Positions 12,801-27,800 of a DNA stretch of 64,000 nucleotides are shown here, piece by piece. The stretch's first letter is position 1. Every line of letters starts with the position of its first letter. The position numbers and the translations under genes were made by a program. Origin of the DNA: Lates calcarifer (taxonomy: Eukaryota > Chordata > Actinopteri > Centropomidae); the NCBI RefSeq assembly GCF_001640805.2, contig NC_066852.1, forward strand, positions 1,819,245 to 1,883,244. The letters run 5' to 3'. The notes beneath the pieces are model-generated. The model was not told the DNA's origin. It saw nothing but the letters and a program-made list of their open reading frames with translations, and did not search any database.

Positions 12801-15785
12801 TCACGGACTTCTTGCAGCCTAAATCCGCTTATTCATCTGTTTACCTATAGGCTCTCCTATATTTGTCACAGGGAGCTGGGCTGCTGCTTTTGATGCCGCT
12901 GGACAGAACTGCGCATTTCTGAGGTGCTTTGTTGTGCTCGGTTTAATCTTCAACTCCAAGCAGGCTGTTTACATTATCAGCTGCTCTTGCTGCGATGTGA
13001 AGGTTGATAACAGGTAACAACATGAGTGAGTGCTGTTAGCTGTCACACAGAAGTTGGAGTAACTCTCAAATGAGCCAATTTAAACCTGGTGTTAAAATTG
13101 TGTCTTCTGGATTATTTACAGTGAATTTAGTTAGAGAGAAATCAGTCACATAACTCTCACAGGTCCAGGTATACACAAATCCACTCACACACTTCCTCCT
13201 CTTTACTGCACCAAATAAAACTTCCCAAGATCTTCCAACCTTCCCCTGAATATGAGGCCATTTCACATCTAAGGAAAGTGTGAAGGGACACAGGTAGAAA
13301 AGCTGCTTCACCTTCGCACTGACTTGACTCCTACAGATAATTCCCCTCCACACACACTGTTTCATGTGATTTAAAAAAGCCATTTAAATCGACAGGAGTC
13401 ATATAAACTGTACAAAGTCTGTGTGCTGTTATCGTCTGAACTCTCTCAGCTCCTGACCCTTGAGTGGCTGTGCAGTGAGCTTGGCTAAGCTATTAGAGTC
13501 CTCCCACAGAAGAAGAGAAGCCCACTCTTCTACCTACTCAGCAGTGGCCCATTCAATTAACTTTTCATCCAAGCCTCCCATTAGAGTGTCCATCAAAGCC
13601 AGTCAGGACCAGGCCCTCACTCGCTGTCCCCTTCCCACATAGCAGAGCTGTCACAAGGCTGCACACACACACACAAACACACACAGCTGGAGAGGGAGAG
13701 AGCATAGTCGTTGTTGGCTGACTATTAGGCTTGAAAGAAAGCAGAGGCTCAGTTCTCTGCCTGGAGAGGTGAAGTAAGGCCTGGCAGTGTGTGGATTGGT
13801 GGTCAAAGACCTGAACTAGTCTCCTCTGAACCATATGCAGGATTAAAAAGGCCCTATTTATATACTTGAATGATCAAAGATGCTTAATGTGAGCTGTGTT
13901 GGAATATTGAGTTTGGATGTGAGGTTAAATTTAAAGTCATTGCTCCATCCTGTTTCAAAAGTAGTTTCTGACTAACCGTTCTCAGCGCATCCAAATTGGA
14001 CTTGGTTTTGATTGGATCCCATCATTAAACAGTTACTTTCCAATCAGGCAATTTCACAGCAAGTTAACTGACAAACTCCTGGAAAGCTTCACTCAGCAGA
14101 GCTGCCTGATCTGAACCAGACAGTACTGCTTTTGGGCGCCTTCAGTCTGGTATTAATTCAGCATAGACCTTGTGAAAAGGTCAGTTAATCCAAATTACAA
14201 AAACAAAACAACAACTCTAAAGGCATCTAACCATGAAGATAGTTTGGTTTTTATTTGGCTGCTACTGTTCAGTGAAGGGAACTGATCCCCCCTCCCCCAA
14301 GTCCTGAACCAAACCCTCCACCCCGGCCTCACCACTGTGCTCCTCTGCCTCTGGACATTTAGCCGTCTCATCGCTCAGAGCAACCTTTATATCACATATC
14401 TTTCCAGGCTCAACAACTCTACCAGCACTTACTTATTTTCTTGTTGATTTAAAAAATCTTTAGCACCGATACCGTTGCACTGAACATACTCTTAGTCACT
14501 TGTGTAAAAGTGATAGACTCCCAGTCCTGGATTATACCTAGCTCTTTCTCCTTCCTCGTCTGAATGCACTTTGTAAACTGCACTTTAAACAGAAGCATCT
14601 GACAAATGAATGTCATGTAATGTAACTGAAAGTAGTAGTTCCAGTAGTTCTGGTATGTGCTTCCAGTGAAACTGTTGAAAGTAAGGTTTGTGGATGATTC
14701 AGAGTAACTGTGACATTGTTTCATGTTGCTGCTATGAAGTTTAAATTAAAATGTTTAAATGCTGCGTACACAAGAAACAGCAAAAATGAATTAAAATCTA
14801 ATCCGTGTTAGCAGATGATGTTTTTTTAACCTTAACTACAGGGCAGATTTTCTGTAAAACATTAGGGAAACCGCTGCTTTAATGGACCACAGTCAACATG
14901 AAAGCAAAACCATGAAAATAATACAGGACGACTGAGAATGGTGTCAAAAATCTCTGCAGTGACAGCAGCCAACTGTTCTGCCCTGAGGAGTTACGATGTG
15001 CATGGCTGTCACTTTTCCACCTCAGTCTCCCTGACAATTCAAATCTGTGTAATTTTATTTAGTACAGTGGTTTCTCCCAGCTATTTCTGTCCAAGACAAA
15101 GCCAGAGGCGACGATGCTGCCTCTTCCTCTCCTCTAATCTCTCAGGTACAGTAACTCAGAGTTGGGTAACAAGGTCATACATTATTTTATGTCTTCACCA
15201 CAGAGCGTAGACATACAGCACTGTCATAACTGTCCTCTCACAGCCATATTCTTAACAGAATATAATAATAATAACAGGAGAGAACAACCAGATCATATTA
15301 ACACTGTCTTGTCGGACACTGGAGGAGTCAAGAGCTTAAGAAAAGAACAGCTTGCCTCTCTGCTCTCAGTAAATTGAACACTTCTGATCCATGTACCTTG
15401 AAGGTCCTATTTGACATTCATAAGGCTTTAACACATGATCAAAACATGGCCTACTGGGAAAGGTGCTCTAACAATATCCTTACATTATCATTACCTCAAA
15501 GGTCTCATATTTCTTGCAGCAGTACTGTTGTAAAAGACCATATAATGAAAACATTAGACAGCAGTATTGAATGTTATCATTATTAGTCAACATGTTTAGA
15601 TATAGAACAGTACTGGGATTAATCTTTAATTGTCTGTTTCCATAGTAACGTGAAAATAAAGCCTGAAGGAGTTTTGGTTGCTCCAGCTGACTCTTCATTG
15701 TTTTCTTCTTCCCTGTAGGCTCCTGTGGTTTTGGTGCACAGCGACAATATGCTGTCTATGAGGTGGGTGGGGTAGTTTTTTCTTG

Positions 15786-15824
<39 letters not shown>

Positions 15825-18800
15825 AGGTGGGTGGGTGGAAGGTTGGGGTGAGGGGAATTGTAGCTAAGGGATGAAAACAGTAATGGCTTTGTACAGAAAG
15901 TGCTGAGGGATTTTCTGCTGTAGCATTGCAGGGGGTTCAACTAAGACAGCAGGACATCAAAGCAACGTCACTAAATGGTACAATTCTCAAACAAATGACT
16001 ATGCAGCGAATAATTAAATCAATACACATAAGGACACCTATATCAAAGTTTTCTTTCAACAAAATTATAAGAAGTAAGACAAACGCTCACCGGGGATGCC
16101 GAGAGGAGCATCAAAAAATTAAACAATAACTGTACAACAAAAGCTTTTCTGTCGCTCGCCGATATGAGCAGAGCTGTTTCAAACAACCAGGGAAGTTTTT
16201 AAATGCTTCCTCAAAGCCTCCTAATAAGCCACTCTTTCATAAACTCTTATTTATAAACTTTACCCAGAATGAGCAAATAAAAAATATCAAAAACTTGTTT
16301 CCCAGGACAGCGTCCTGCTTAGAGGCCTCGTGTGAAATGGGAAGTATTATGCAAGAGTGTACCTGCAATGCAGGTGAGTGTGTTGACTCAAACTGTCCGC
16401 CTCCCCGAGGGCAAGCGAGCGAACACAATGTTTCTGTAACTGCTTGTGAGCTAAATGATACGATGACCACCGGACCAAATAATGTTTACCTCTATGACAC
16501 AGTAAGTCCCATCCTCCTGACTTTCATACCTCAGTGAATCATTTCAACTGGAATACAGTTAAAACTGCTGTGAAACATGAATCATAAACTTGTTTATACA
16601 GAATAAAGAAGAAGAAACAAAATATGTCAAATACGTTCACCAACAACTGCAAAAAGACATAAAGGTATAAAGCGCTCTTTCTCAATCCCTTCATAAGTTA
16701 TAGAAATAAATGTAATATTTTGCGTAATATAAAGCTCTGTAATGTTATATCTGCAGGACTATCACAATAAACTAAGCAATAAAAATAATTTGGGTTCAAG
16801 TTAAATCATCAAGTATAAACAAGCATTTCTGAAATTGACTGGATGATGCAGAGATGAAAAGGGTCACATGTACAACACTGCACAGTTTAGAGAATGAACA
16901 CCAGAAGGCAAACAGACGCTCTGACATCTTATATGTAATTTTATCTCATCAGTTATGAACACATACTCATCATTATATTAATCCTTGTGGTGAAGTGCCT
17001 TCTCTTGTTGCTCCTGAATTACTTGATTCCTGTTTGTGTGCGTGTGTTACGTGCGTGTTTGTCTGTGCTCACAGCTGGCTTTCCTCTGCACTGTATTATG
17101 AGAGAAGCATATGTCTGTTGAGCTCTAGCCTCCACTAATTACAGTATAAAGATCAGTTGCGACTGTCCTGGGAGGAGACAGCAGCCTGCCTCAGCTCTTG
17201 ATTAAATGCACCGAGCAGGTAACACAGTGGCCTCTGTGGCTGTGCAGTAAAAACTGACTGGACTGACTGGAATAACCCATGTATGTAATATATCGACGAG
17301 TGTGCAATAAGCCTCGTCTCATTAATAATCTGTGTTGCTGTAGAGTTTTTCCTCTGTCTGTCTCAAGAGAATTAAGCTGCACAGGAGAGAATATATTTAA
17401 TACAGTATGGATTCACAGACGATGAATCTTAATGACCTTGGTGATCTCCTCAGTTTTTCCCTATGGAAACCATGAGATTTATGGTTTTAGTTATAATGTG
17501 TGGGTTGTCAAGAAATTTGGTACAAAAATTCATACAATTATTAGAATGTTAGTCATGTTATTGTGAGCATTTGGCCATGCTAGCATTAGCATTTACCTCA
17601 AAGCAGCGCTGTGCTGCTGACAACAAGGCTATTAAGTCTTGTTACAAAATCAGGCAGCCAAGCTAACAAAAAAGAGACACAACGTTTGTAAAATTATTCC
17701 AAATGCTATGAAACAGATAAGACTTCTTACAAAACTTCATATTGGAAAAATGTCTGTTTGGGGTTTCCCCTCGGAGAAACAGTCTGTGATCTCTGAGCAC
17801 TCTGTTTACAACTCGAGACAAAAGGATAACCCAAACACTCTGTAAGGATTTATGAAAGAATAGCATCAAATGAGCAGCAAACCCAAATCTGACAGAAAGA
17901 CAGCAAGGAGGGAAAGAGGGAGAAAAGAGGACTCAGACTGAGAGGATTCACAAATAAACGTATTCATTCTGTCAGAAGCTCCCTGCTGGGTCTCAAATCA
18001 AGGACGTCAGGTGGGTGGGTGACAGAGGTAGGCTGCAGTGATTAGGGGCGTCTTTAAATCATCTGCAGGACTATATTTAGCATCCTTATTGTTAATTTGC
18101 ACTGTAGTCACAGAGGGAACTTGGCCTGTGAGGGAACAGGGGTTGTATAGACCTGTGTGGGCTGCACAGAGTCAAATTTGACATGCTCACGCTACAAACA
18201 GCAGTAAATGCAGGCGATGAGCCTCTATCTCATACACCAGGAGACTGAGAAGACCCAGCAGAAAACAACTAATTCCTGATGCCTTGACACAACGAGACTC
18301 CAAGTACTGTACTTTCTGCATCCTGAAAAAAGTCCTGCAAGCAAGGGTCAGGTCCATTTCCCACTCAGAGTATTACGCTGCTTCTCTATAATACATATGG
18401 GCTTAAATAATGCATGTTGCTGGCTCTCAAAGCTACCTGACCAGAGTATTCAGCACTTAATGGTAATTCATCATGGTCAGCAGACAAAACATCGCCCTCT
18501 GGTTCAGCACATCTATAAAATTCTCATATTTATGTTAATCATTTATCATTTCCCCTCTGAAAAACACTTCGCTCGCTGTACTTGAAAACACATAACATTC
18601 CTAATATGGTTGAAGCGAATGTGCCAGGGTCACTGGAGCAGATCAGAATACATCCAGCAAACACGAGGTCCTGTATAATGTTCACATGTATGCACATTTA
18701 TATATCTGTGTAAAGTATATCTATGCGGTTATACAGTATCTATTGGGAACAGCCTCCATTAATTAATTGCCTGTGGGTTTACATTACAACCGAGGTCAGT

Positions 18801-21800
18801 GCAAGGATGCCAAGTGCAGATAGCTGTAATTGATTCACACGTTTATTATGTGCAGATTGGGCACGCTGCCAAGGATGTGCCACTGGCAGAGCACGAGAAC
18901 TTGGACAAGGCTATTTAGATTTTTAACACTGCTGTCAAGAGCTGCATTTTGAAAAAAACATACCCTCACTGTCACTTGACACCTGTATCATTCACTGCAC
19001 ATGGGTTTAGTTCAGATGAAGTGAATCAGACAGTGATTAAGCAAATTAACCTGGCTGACAAGGAGGCTCTGATTAAGAAACACAGAGTCCTTTGATTTAT
19101 GTCAGCAAAGCGGTGACAATGAGCTGATTTTGCACTACAGCAGGAAGTATTTATGATCCCTGGATATCCCAGTTTTCAATGACCCTTGTCCCACCAAAGC
19201 TCCACCCTCTCATTTCAGACAGTCCAGTTGTTTCGACACACTGTGACCTGTGTGAAGAGTTCAGGAAGGTGTGAGGACTTCTGACGCTTCATGACAAATT
19301 CATGTATGAATTTTACTTTGTGAAATCACATTACAGACATTTCTGTGGACAGCAATATGCGAGGCTGACATTTCATACCTTATGTAGTTTAAAGGCACAG
19401 TTTGACATTTTGGGAAATTCACTTTGTCGTCAAGAGTTAGATGAGAAAGTCGATACCGCTCTCATATCTATATGGTAAATATGTAAGTGGAGCAAGGTTA
19501 GCTTAGCACAAAGACTGGAACAAGTGGATGAGAAACATAAAGTTTAACATTTTGATTAAACAGAAGAGATCTATCAGTGAGTTTTTTTAGCTTTGGACAC
19601 TGCCAGGCCAGGTTTCCAGTCTTTGTGCTAAGCTAAGCTAACTTTCTGGTGGCTGTAGCTTCATATTTACCATACAGACATGAGACTTGCTGACAGTCCT
19701 GAGCCCTCGTGGACTTGAACGCATCCACGTCCACTGGACGTTCCACTGTTTGCCCTTATGGGGCAAACAGTGGAACTGAGCCTTAGTATCTATACAACAG
19801 CGGAGTAATCAGCAAAGGTGTCAACCAACTTTATATGGGACGCTGAGGAACAAAATACTACAGGGCGTTGCTTTGTTTTGAATCTTTAGTGGGGAGTAAA
19901 CATCTGTCAGAAACAGCAGGATCCAGTCTGCGGAGAGCTGGAAAACTACATGATTTGATACACGACCTCCCTCATGTCCTGGGGCATGGCAGAATAATCC
20001 CACAAGCTGCATGTGGCGCCTGCTCTGCAGCTGGAACAGCTACTGAAGCTTGTTTGTATGAAACTTTAAAAACCTCACTGAACTGGCTTTAAATTATTTA
20101 AAATCTGTATAAAATACTAAAAAACAGAAGAAAAAATCTTAATGCTTTATATGAAGATGTGCTACATGTTGTCTCTTGTGGTCAAAGTGTGTGTGGAGTG
20201 TGACGCTGACAGTGATGGTGCCATCTGTCTGTTGCAGTGCAATCCGTCCAACTCATTATCCTCTGCAATTTTGAACAGTGGCCTCAGGGTGCACAGTACA
20301 TGAGCCATAGAAGAAGCCACGCAAAACACAGTGGGATCGAACTCATCCGTGTTCATTCATAAACAACCACGACACACATGAGTGCAGATGAATGTGTGGA
20401 TACGCACACTCACAGACACACAAAGACATCAGAAATCATGACAGCTGAGCAAAGAATAAAGATAACTTCTCAAAGACAGAGCCTCTTCCCACAGGATTCA
20501 CTACAACTTAAATGGCTTCAAAAGGCTTCTCTTAACATCCTCAATCAACCATAATGCATCTTCAGTTACAGGACAATGTGTCTGGCTCCAACATTAATCC
20601 ACACACAAGAGCTTGTGTAGATATTATTGTCCCTCGTTGCTATTTTCTCTCAAGCTTTAGTATATCTGCTGAGCTACTGATGTCTGTAATTCTGCACAGT
20701 ATCTGACCAAATACCACTCCATTCAAATACAATGCTTATAGGAGATTAAAGATTACCAGGTTATCCATATGAACATGTCATATCTAGGTCAGCATTTAGG
20801 TTTTATCCTAAGTAAAACAATAAATAAGTCTGGGATATAGAACAGATCAGTGCCTCCATTAAAGGGCTGTTTCAAATGTACGAAAATAAATCATATAAAA
20901 TAACCCTCAGTGTACATATACACATGTACACATTGTACATACTGTGCTGATAGAACTACTCACTTTGTTTACTTAAGCAATAATAACATCATGTGGACCT
21001 TTTTGTTCAGTGAAAATAAACTGAATATCATTGGATTTTGGGCTACGACAGTTTAAGAGCATTTTTCACTATTTGCTGACTTTTTATAGACCGAACATTT
21101 CATTGGTAGATTAACTGATAATGTAGTTGCAGCTCTACCTCATGTACTGTTGATTTATATTACATAAACTGATCATATGTTTTGAATAAAGAATCTTAAC
21201 CTACAAATTAACTAGTATCTATGAATGTAGAGAGTACACAGAATAAGATTTCCAATGTGAAACTGTAAATTAGCATAAAATGGAAGTAGAAGTTAAAAGG
21301 ACATTGGATGATGATGATGATGATGATGATGATTATCTTTTATTGTCTTTATTGATATATTAACATGAATGCAGCATTTTAATCTTGCAGCTGATCGAGG
21401 TTGGGATACTTTTGACTATTCTGAATTCTGGTCAATCTATAACGGCATCAAATTTTAGAAACCGATCTGATGTTTTGAATGAAAAATCTTAATCTGATAA
21501 GTAACTAGAGGTGTAAAGTAGCATAATATATGAAGTACAAGTACCTTAAAGTTGTACCTAAGTAGAGTGCTTGAGGTAAATGTACTTCACCACTGCGTAC
21601 TGTGCTGTGCTCACACATTATTTCCATGGCAAACATGAGGAGTTTCAGTGTCGTTTGGTTGTGATACTCAGATTCCTCTTGTACAATCCATGTGGGCAGT
21701 CACACACTTACACCTACATGAACTTGAACCCGCTCACTCACCACTGACCTCAGCCGGTTTCACCGCCCACACTATCCCTCCGACACACACACACAAACAA

Positions 21801-24800
21801 ACACCATCTTCTCTCCACCACCCACCCCTCCGTCTCTCCCTTTTCTACCTGCCTCTCTCTGTCACTCACCGGCCTTCCCGTCCTCCTTCTCGGACCTCAT
21901 GTCCTCCTCGGCGCAGGCTCCGCTCGGCTCCACTGTCAACTGTGGTGTGAGCTCTCATAGCAGGTGAAAAAAAAAGTAGAAGAAAACACACACACACATA
22001 CACTCACACCTATACGTACAGGCCAGTGTACACACCATTCAAACCAGCACACACACAATGCACCACTGCAGCTGGCCGCTCCCAGCCCTTCTCACTGAGG
22101 CTCCACCCAGACAGGTTATTAGGAAGTCGTCCCCCGAGAGCCACTAAGCTACATTTCCTGCTCCTTTTCTTTCTTTTTTCTCCCTCTGAATGTGCCTCTG
22201 TTTCTCTCCCGCTTTCTGTATACCTGTTCAGTGACACACCCAGAGGCAGCTAGGACAACTTTCACCCCCACGCCCACTCCAGCTTTTTATCTCTCTTTCC
22301 CCCACAGTGTACAAACGAAGAGGAGGAGGGGGAGGGGAGTACAAACTGCACCTCGGGCCTCAGGTAACGACCCAGGTGAGTCAGTGGAGCTCTCACTCCA
22401 CCTGATGGCCGAGAGCTAGAAGAAGACAGCGTGTGCAATTACACTCACTGACTAAACAGAGAACAATGCGCTCCTCTGTATGAAAGCCATGCACTCCCTC
22501 TGAGCCCACACTGCCTTTGTAGCCTACATGAGTTTACATTACTCACTTCCTGAGTGCGAATGTGTGTTTTTGCCAGAGGAGGTAGGAATGTAAACTCTGT
22601 GAGTGTAAACGCCTCAAAAAATGGATCACAACAGCGGCGAAGTGATATGAACCAAACTTAGCCGTAGCCGTACACACTCAGACCGAAATATTAATATGAG
22701 CTCGCCTGCGTTATCTTCAACGCTCCAGGGATTTTGCCATGGCCTGCTCTTCTGCCTGGTGCTGACTGAGAACAGTACATGTCATGTTAGATGGGACCAC
22801 AGATGTGTGCGGACACAGATACAGAGTAAATAAGGTTAAGGCGGGTCCAGTTTGCCTCTCAGGGCTCTTTAGGCCTGAAACCCTAAAGGCAGGTACAGGC
22901 AGGTGGTTTGAGAAAAACAGATACGGCTTCAGCTGAATTAATTCAGCCTGCAGAACCCGACTGGAGATAAACGTATAATGGAATTTTTAGTTTATGAGCA
23001 CTTGAGTGACACAACTAGCATACTAAAGCACCAATGTAAGCATAACGTGTGTGTGTGTGCGCGAGAGAAATTTCAGTAAAACCTCTTGCATTTAAAGACG
23101 TGACAGCGGTTCAGAGCGAGCGCGCCATTTGTCCTGCCTGTCAGAGGTTGACGTCCAGCGTTTTAGCTCCGATCCAAAGATCAGATGTGCTCTAACTAGA
23201 CGCTTGTCACACGAGGCAATGGATCTGTCAATCACGTGCTGACACCTCAAAGACTACCGGCCGGCTCGTTCTCCCTGAGTGATCAGAGCTGAGACAGAAG
23301 ACTGTAATGATAGCTCCTCTACAGTGGACACAATTAAGACCTCAATAGAAGGTATTGTGTACTGGAAGTGCATTATTTTCTGCACTGGAGACAAATCAGG
23401 AAAACGGCTAATCATATCCACTTTGATTAAATTTTGAACTTGTCTGAATATAGCTGCTTTTAACTTGTCTGAAGAGCTACAGTATTTTATATGAAAAGGA
23501 TTTTTTTTTTTTTTTAGACCAAATGTCGCACTTCATAATTCCAAGGTCATGCTGTAGCCTGCCTCTCAGCTACACTGAATCTTATTCACGGCATGTTGCT
23601 TTTATCCTGACAGTTCTTCAGTCTGAAATTTTCCACTCCTCAGTGTCCTTATTCTTCAGCTTAACTCCCTGTATCACTATGTCATTCATTTGCTTTGCTC
23701 ACATTAAAGCCAGAAGAAATCTTAAAAGCCTTCTTATTCTACCCTCTGCTGTATTGCTCGCCCCCTTCTCTCTGCGGCACACGGTTGACCTGTCAGTCTG
23801 CATTATCAGCGCTGGGGGAGTGTTGATAGAGAGCCGGGATGGAGAGGCATTAAAATATTAGCTAGCTTTGAGAGAGAGAGAAGAGGAGGTGAAAAAAAGG
23901 AGGTGGAGAGAGACTGAAATCAGTGACGGGTGCTGGGAGATGGAGGAGAATGAGTGGCTGGGGTCACCACTGTCGCTGCCCATTGTTGATGGAAATGACA
24001 CAAGGCTTGTCTAATAGGCGCTGAACGTGCGCTGGCAGAGCACGTGCACGAAAAGATTGGACGAAAAGATTGGCATCACAATTACGCCGCGGACTTTCTG
24101 GTTTGGTATCAGTGTGAAAACAATGGAGAATCACAGCCGTCATTGTGATGAGAAAAAGAAACTGACACAAGGCTTATGGATTAAGCAACAATACAGAGGC
24201 AATCAATAGACTTTATGATCAATACCTTTTGTGGAGCGCTTTATTACAAGCTGGTCAGTTTGATTACCACACACAAGAGACTGAGAGAGGCTATTATCCT
24301 GAGCTGTACAGCCTCCCTATAAAACATTTTATTTCTCACACTGATGACAGTGATTGGAGAAAATAAGTGGCCTTGCTGCAATGCAATAATTGCACATTAC
24401 AACAAAACTCTAGTGCAATAAACTTCAATAAAGCTCCATCCAGATTAAAGCAATTTGCAAAGTAAAATACTTTTCTGTGGCAAGAAGTCAGGCAGGTCTC
24501 ACAGTCTTAACGCCAGCGCCTCTGTGCTCCGTATTGGTTACACAACATGTTATTTTGGCCACAATAAAATTAACGGCGAGGCCCCTTGCGAGCCAGGTAC
24601 CAAAAGCTGTTATCTGATTGTTCTCACACTCTTAGGCCTTTGCTCCAGCGTTAACCTCCCAGTCAAGTCGACAGCTCTGTGTCTTTTAACTGCCAGGATA
24701 AATCACTGTGCACACTTCCTGCTGTCACCAAGGCAACACCTTATATTTTCAGGCGACTTCGTGGCCTACCTTTGCCTAGCGAGCAGTCTGGAGTGCCAAA

Positions 24801-27800
24801 GTCCATCAGGCTGGATATCTCTGTCGGGTAGCACATGTCTGTCACCACCGTCTTCTGCCTGTGATGCACTGACGGATCTGCAGACAGAAAATAAACAATG
24901 AATGCCATTTTACAGCCATTTAAATCAAACGTTTACACTCTCATCAAAACGTCTTATTCTTGTTCACACAGCCAGGTTGTTCAGATATGTTAGACTCTTA
25001 ATAACATTGCGTGAGTGCATAAGTGGAGTGCTGGTGTGTACAGCTACAGCAGGCCTGTTAAATCAGATGATTCACTCTGACACCATGTCAATTCTAACAC
25101 ACCCTTGAGCTTTCAGACACATTGCAAATGCGAACCTCTCCTACAAATCACTGCAGTTGTGATCGACATTTCAGAGCAATAATAACACGCAAACTGAAAT
25201 AGCAATGATGGATTCTTGTTCTATCATTTTACAACGTCTGGGAAACTTGTTGCTCTCGTGTCTTGCTTTCGATCAGTTGCTCTTTTCGCATTCTTTCATA
25301 CCTTTCATCACCTCTTCTTTCCTCAAATAACATCCATCCATGTTTTTCCATGATGCCACTCAGACCCAGTTTTGAGCTCTATTCGTTCAGCTCCTGACAC
25401 TGATCAAGGACCTCTCTGAGCCCAATCAGGTTTGTCTACTCATCATTTTCCCTCCTTTCACTAGATAGCATATTGAGGGAGCATTTATCTATTTTTCTTT
25501 CATCAAGGTCCCTCTGTCAGACCACTGCCTTTCCCACTTGCTTTTCTAAATGTTTCACCTCTGTGTGTGAAGCGTGAAATGCTATTTAAAAAAAACAAGT
25601 GATTATTGGAGGCAGCAATATTCTCGCTGTGCCAGGGAGTGGTTTTGTAGAGCAGACGCCATGGCATTGCAGCGGAAATGATTTTCTCTTGAAGAGGGCT
25701 TCAGATCCTGCTATTGATCTGAGATCTTCAAAACTGAAAGTAATTCTGCTGATTGTATTCATCCCTCCCAGGCTACAAATGTGGGATTTCACGTCAGATA
25801 AAGGCATGACGGCACCTCCTGTATATGTGCAAATGAAGCATTTAAATCAAACATGTTCTCTCATTTGACCATCATGACTACAGCAATAAGCATCTGCTAT
25901 CGGATGCCTTCAGCTGTACCATCTGCACAGCCGCTCTTCCACAACAATGATCTCACTCTTCCCTCCCAATCTGCATATTTTGACAGTTTCATTTTCCGGA
26001 GTGTATGGTATTTATCTAAATCGCTGACCTTCCCCTCCCTCGTCCCCTCCTTCGTCCTCCTGACCTGTCGATAACTGTTAAGGTGTTGGTAAGCTGACCT
26101 TTTCTTCAGTCTTCAATATGGAGATTGGGCAGCGGGCAGGCTCATGCTCGGCCGCTCTGAAGCCGCCTCACTTAGCACCAACAATAATGAGAGAGAGAGA
26201 AGCAGAGAGGATGAGGCTGCTGGAAGTGGGACAATCTATCCCAGCACTTAGCTGAAGGTGTCGGCTCTTTGTGCACTTAAAAATAAAGATGTAAGTACAT
26301 AAATGGATGGCAATGAGAGCCACTTCCTCAATCTGAAGAGCTTGTATTTAAAATGTTGCTGTACTTTAACTTTTTATTTTGGATGTATTTGCCTTCTACA
26401 TGTGTCTGTTTCATTGATAAACACATCTCACCTTGGTACTTCAACATATCTTGCCTGTCTGAGCTTTTCATCAGTTTAAGCGACCTCCCATCCCCAAAGG
26501 GTGTTTTGATTATCCACAGTCCATTGTATTTCAAAGGGAAACCACCCTATCATTGTGTCTGACTCAGTGCTGCAAAGCATGTGAATGTGCACCAGGGAGA
26601 GTGGGTATATCCTGAGGAGAGAGCAGTATATCTGCGTCCTTACTTCTGCCTGGTTGAACCTCTGCTGTGGGAGGTTAAAGGTCATGGAAATGATGAGGCA
26701 GAGTTGTGCTGGGCTGTCTGTAACCCGAGTGACCAGACCAGGCAGCACAGGCACACAAACAGCAGGCTAATGATTGTGATGTCAACTGATGCCATAACAA
26801 TTTGCAGCATCTCTCAAAGAAGTAATGCATTGTTACTGCTCTCTGGTATGTTTATATTAAACAGTAACACAGCTGAAGTGAAAAAATCTAAAGTTTGAAT
26901 AATAAAGTATATAATGTATTATTTACAGTGTCAAATTTTAAAGGAAAGAAAAGAAATGTTTATGCTAATCTATCCCGAAATGTTTTTGTGGTCCTCGTGT
27001 CTCCAGAGGGACGAGCTGTTGTGTGTTTGACTGACAGTTGAGTCGCTGCTGTGACTATTTTAGCTGCTCTCTGAGGATGAGCTACTGCTGGAATAAAAGT
27101 GCTTTAGACTGAGGCATCTTAATGTAGAAACGGACTACATTAAAAACATTAAAGTTCATTTCATACTGTATTTTATATTATAGTATACTATATCTATACC
27201 TTTATGCCATTGGTTTTGCAATCTGATCGGTATACATCCATCCATTATTTACACAGGGTCACAGGGTGCTGGAGCCTATCCCAGCTGTCATTGGGTAGAA
27301 GCGGGGTACACCCTGTGCGGATCGGCAGTCCATACACAGACAAACAACCAATCACACTCACATTCACACCTACGAGCAATTTAGAGTCACTGATTAACCT
27401 AACATGCATGTGGACTGTGAGAGGAAGAACCCGGAGAGAACCCACACAGGCACAGGGAGAACAACACCGCATCCAGTACAAACTCCTCCTCATCACCTAC
27501 AAAGCCCTCAATAACCTTGCCTCCTCTTATCTCACTGACCTCCTCCACTGCCATTCCCCCTCCCACTGTCTCCGATCTGCTGATTCCAACCTCCTGACCC
27601 CCATCACCAGAGCCAAGCACTGAACCTTGGGGGCCCGAGCCTTCACTGCCGCGGCCCCTACCCTCTGGAATTCCCTTCCATAACACATCAGGAACTCAGA
27701 CTCATTACAGACCTTCAAATCATTAATCAAGACCCACTTGTTCAACCTGGCATGCATAGTTATAACAATCACTTCATTTAATTTTACTGTTTCTCTTTTC

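Larger units (their letters stand above)
11028..21869. other. KAZN intron 1, proximal 10.8 kb
   Basis: Non-coding intron between exon 2 and the 21.87-kb candidate first exon. It starts with a purine-rich GA run next to the exon 2 acceptor, which is a pyrimidine tract in transcript sense. It holds several decayed fish repeats, a (TG)17 microsatellite, a perfect hairpin at 19740-19776 and a (GAT)9 run. The longer open frames here have no recognisable protein, no consistent splice sites and no codon bias that I can judge as coding. Confidence 0.7.

Noticed and set aside
12545..12804. Overlapping minus-strand frames near 12.6-12.8 kb as a possible alternative first exon
   Set aside because: No strong phase-1 donor follows any ATG, and the frames end in low-complexity CA/TG and CT sequence.
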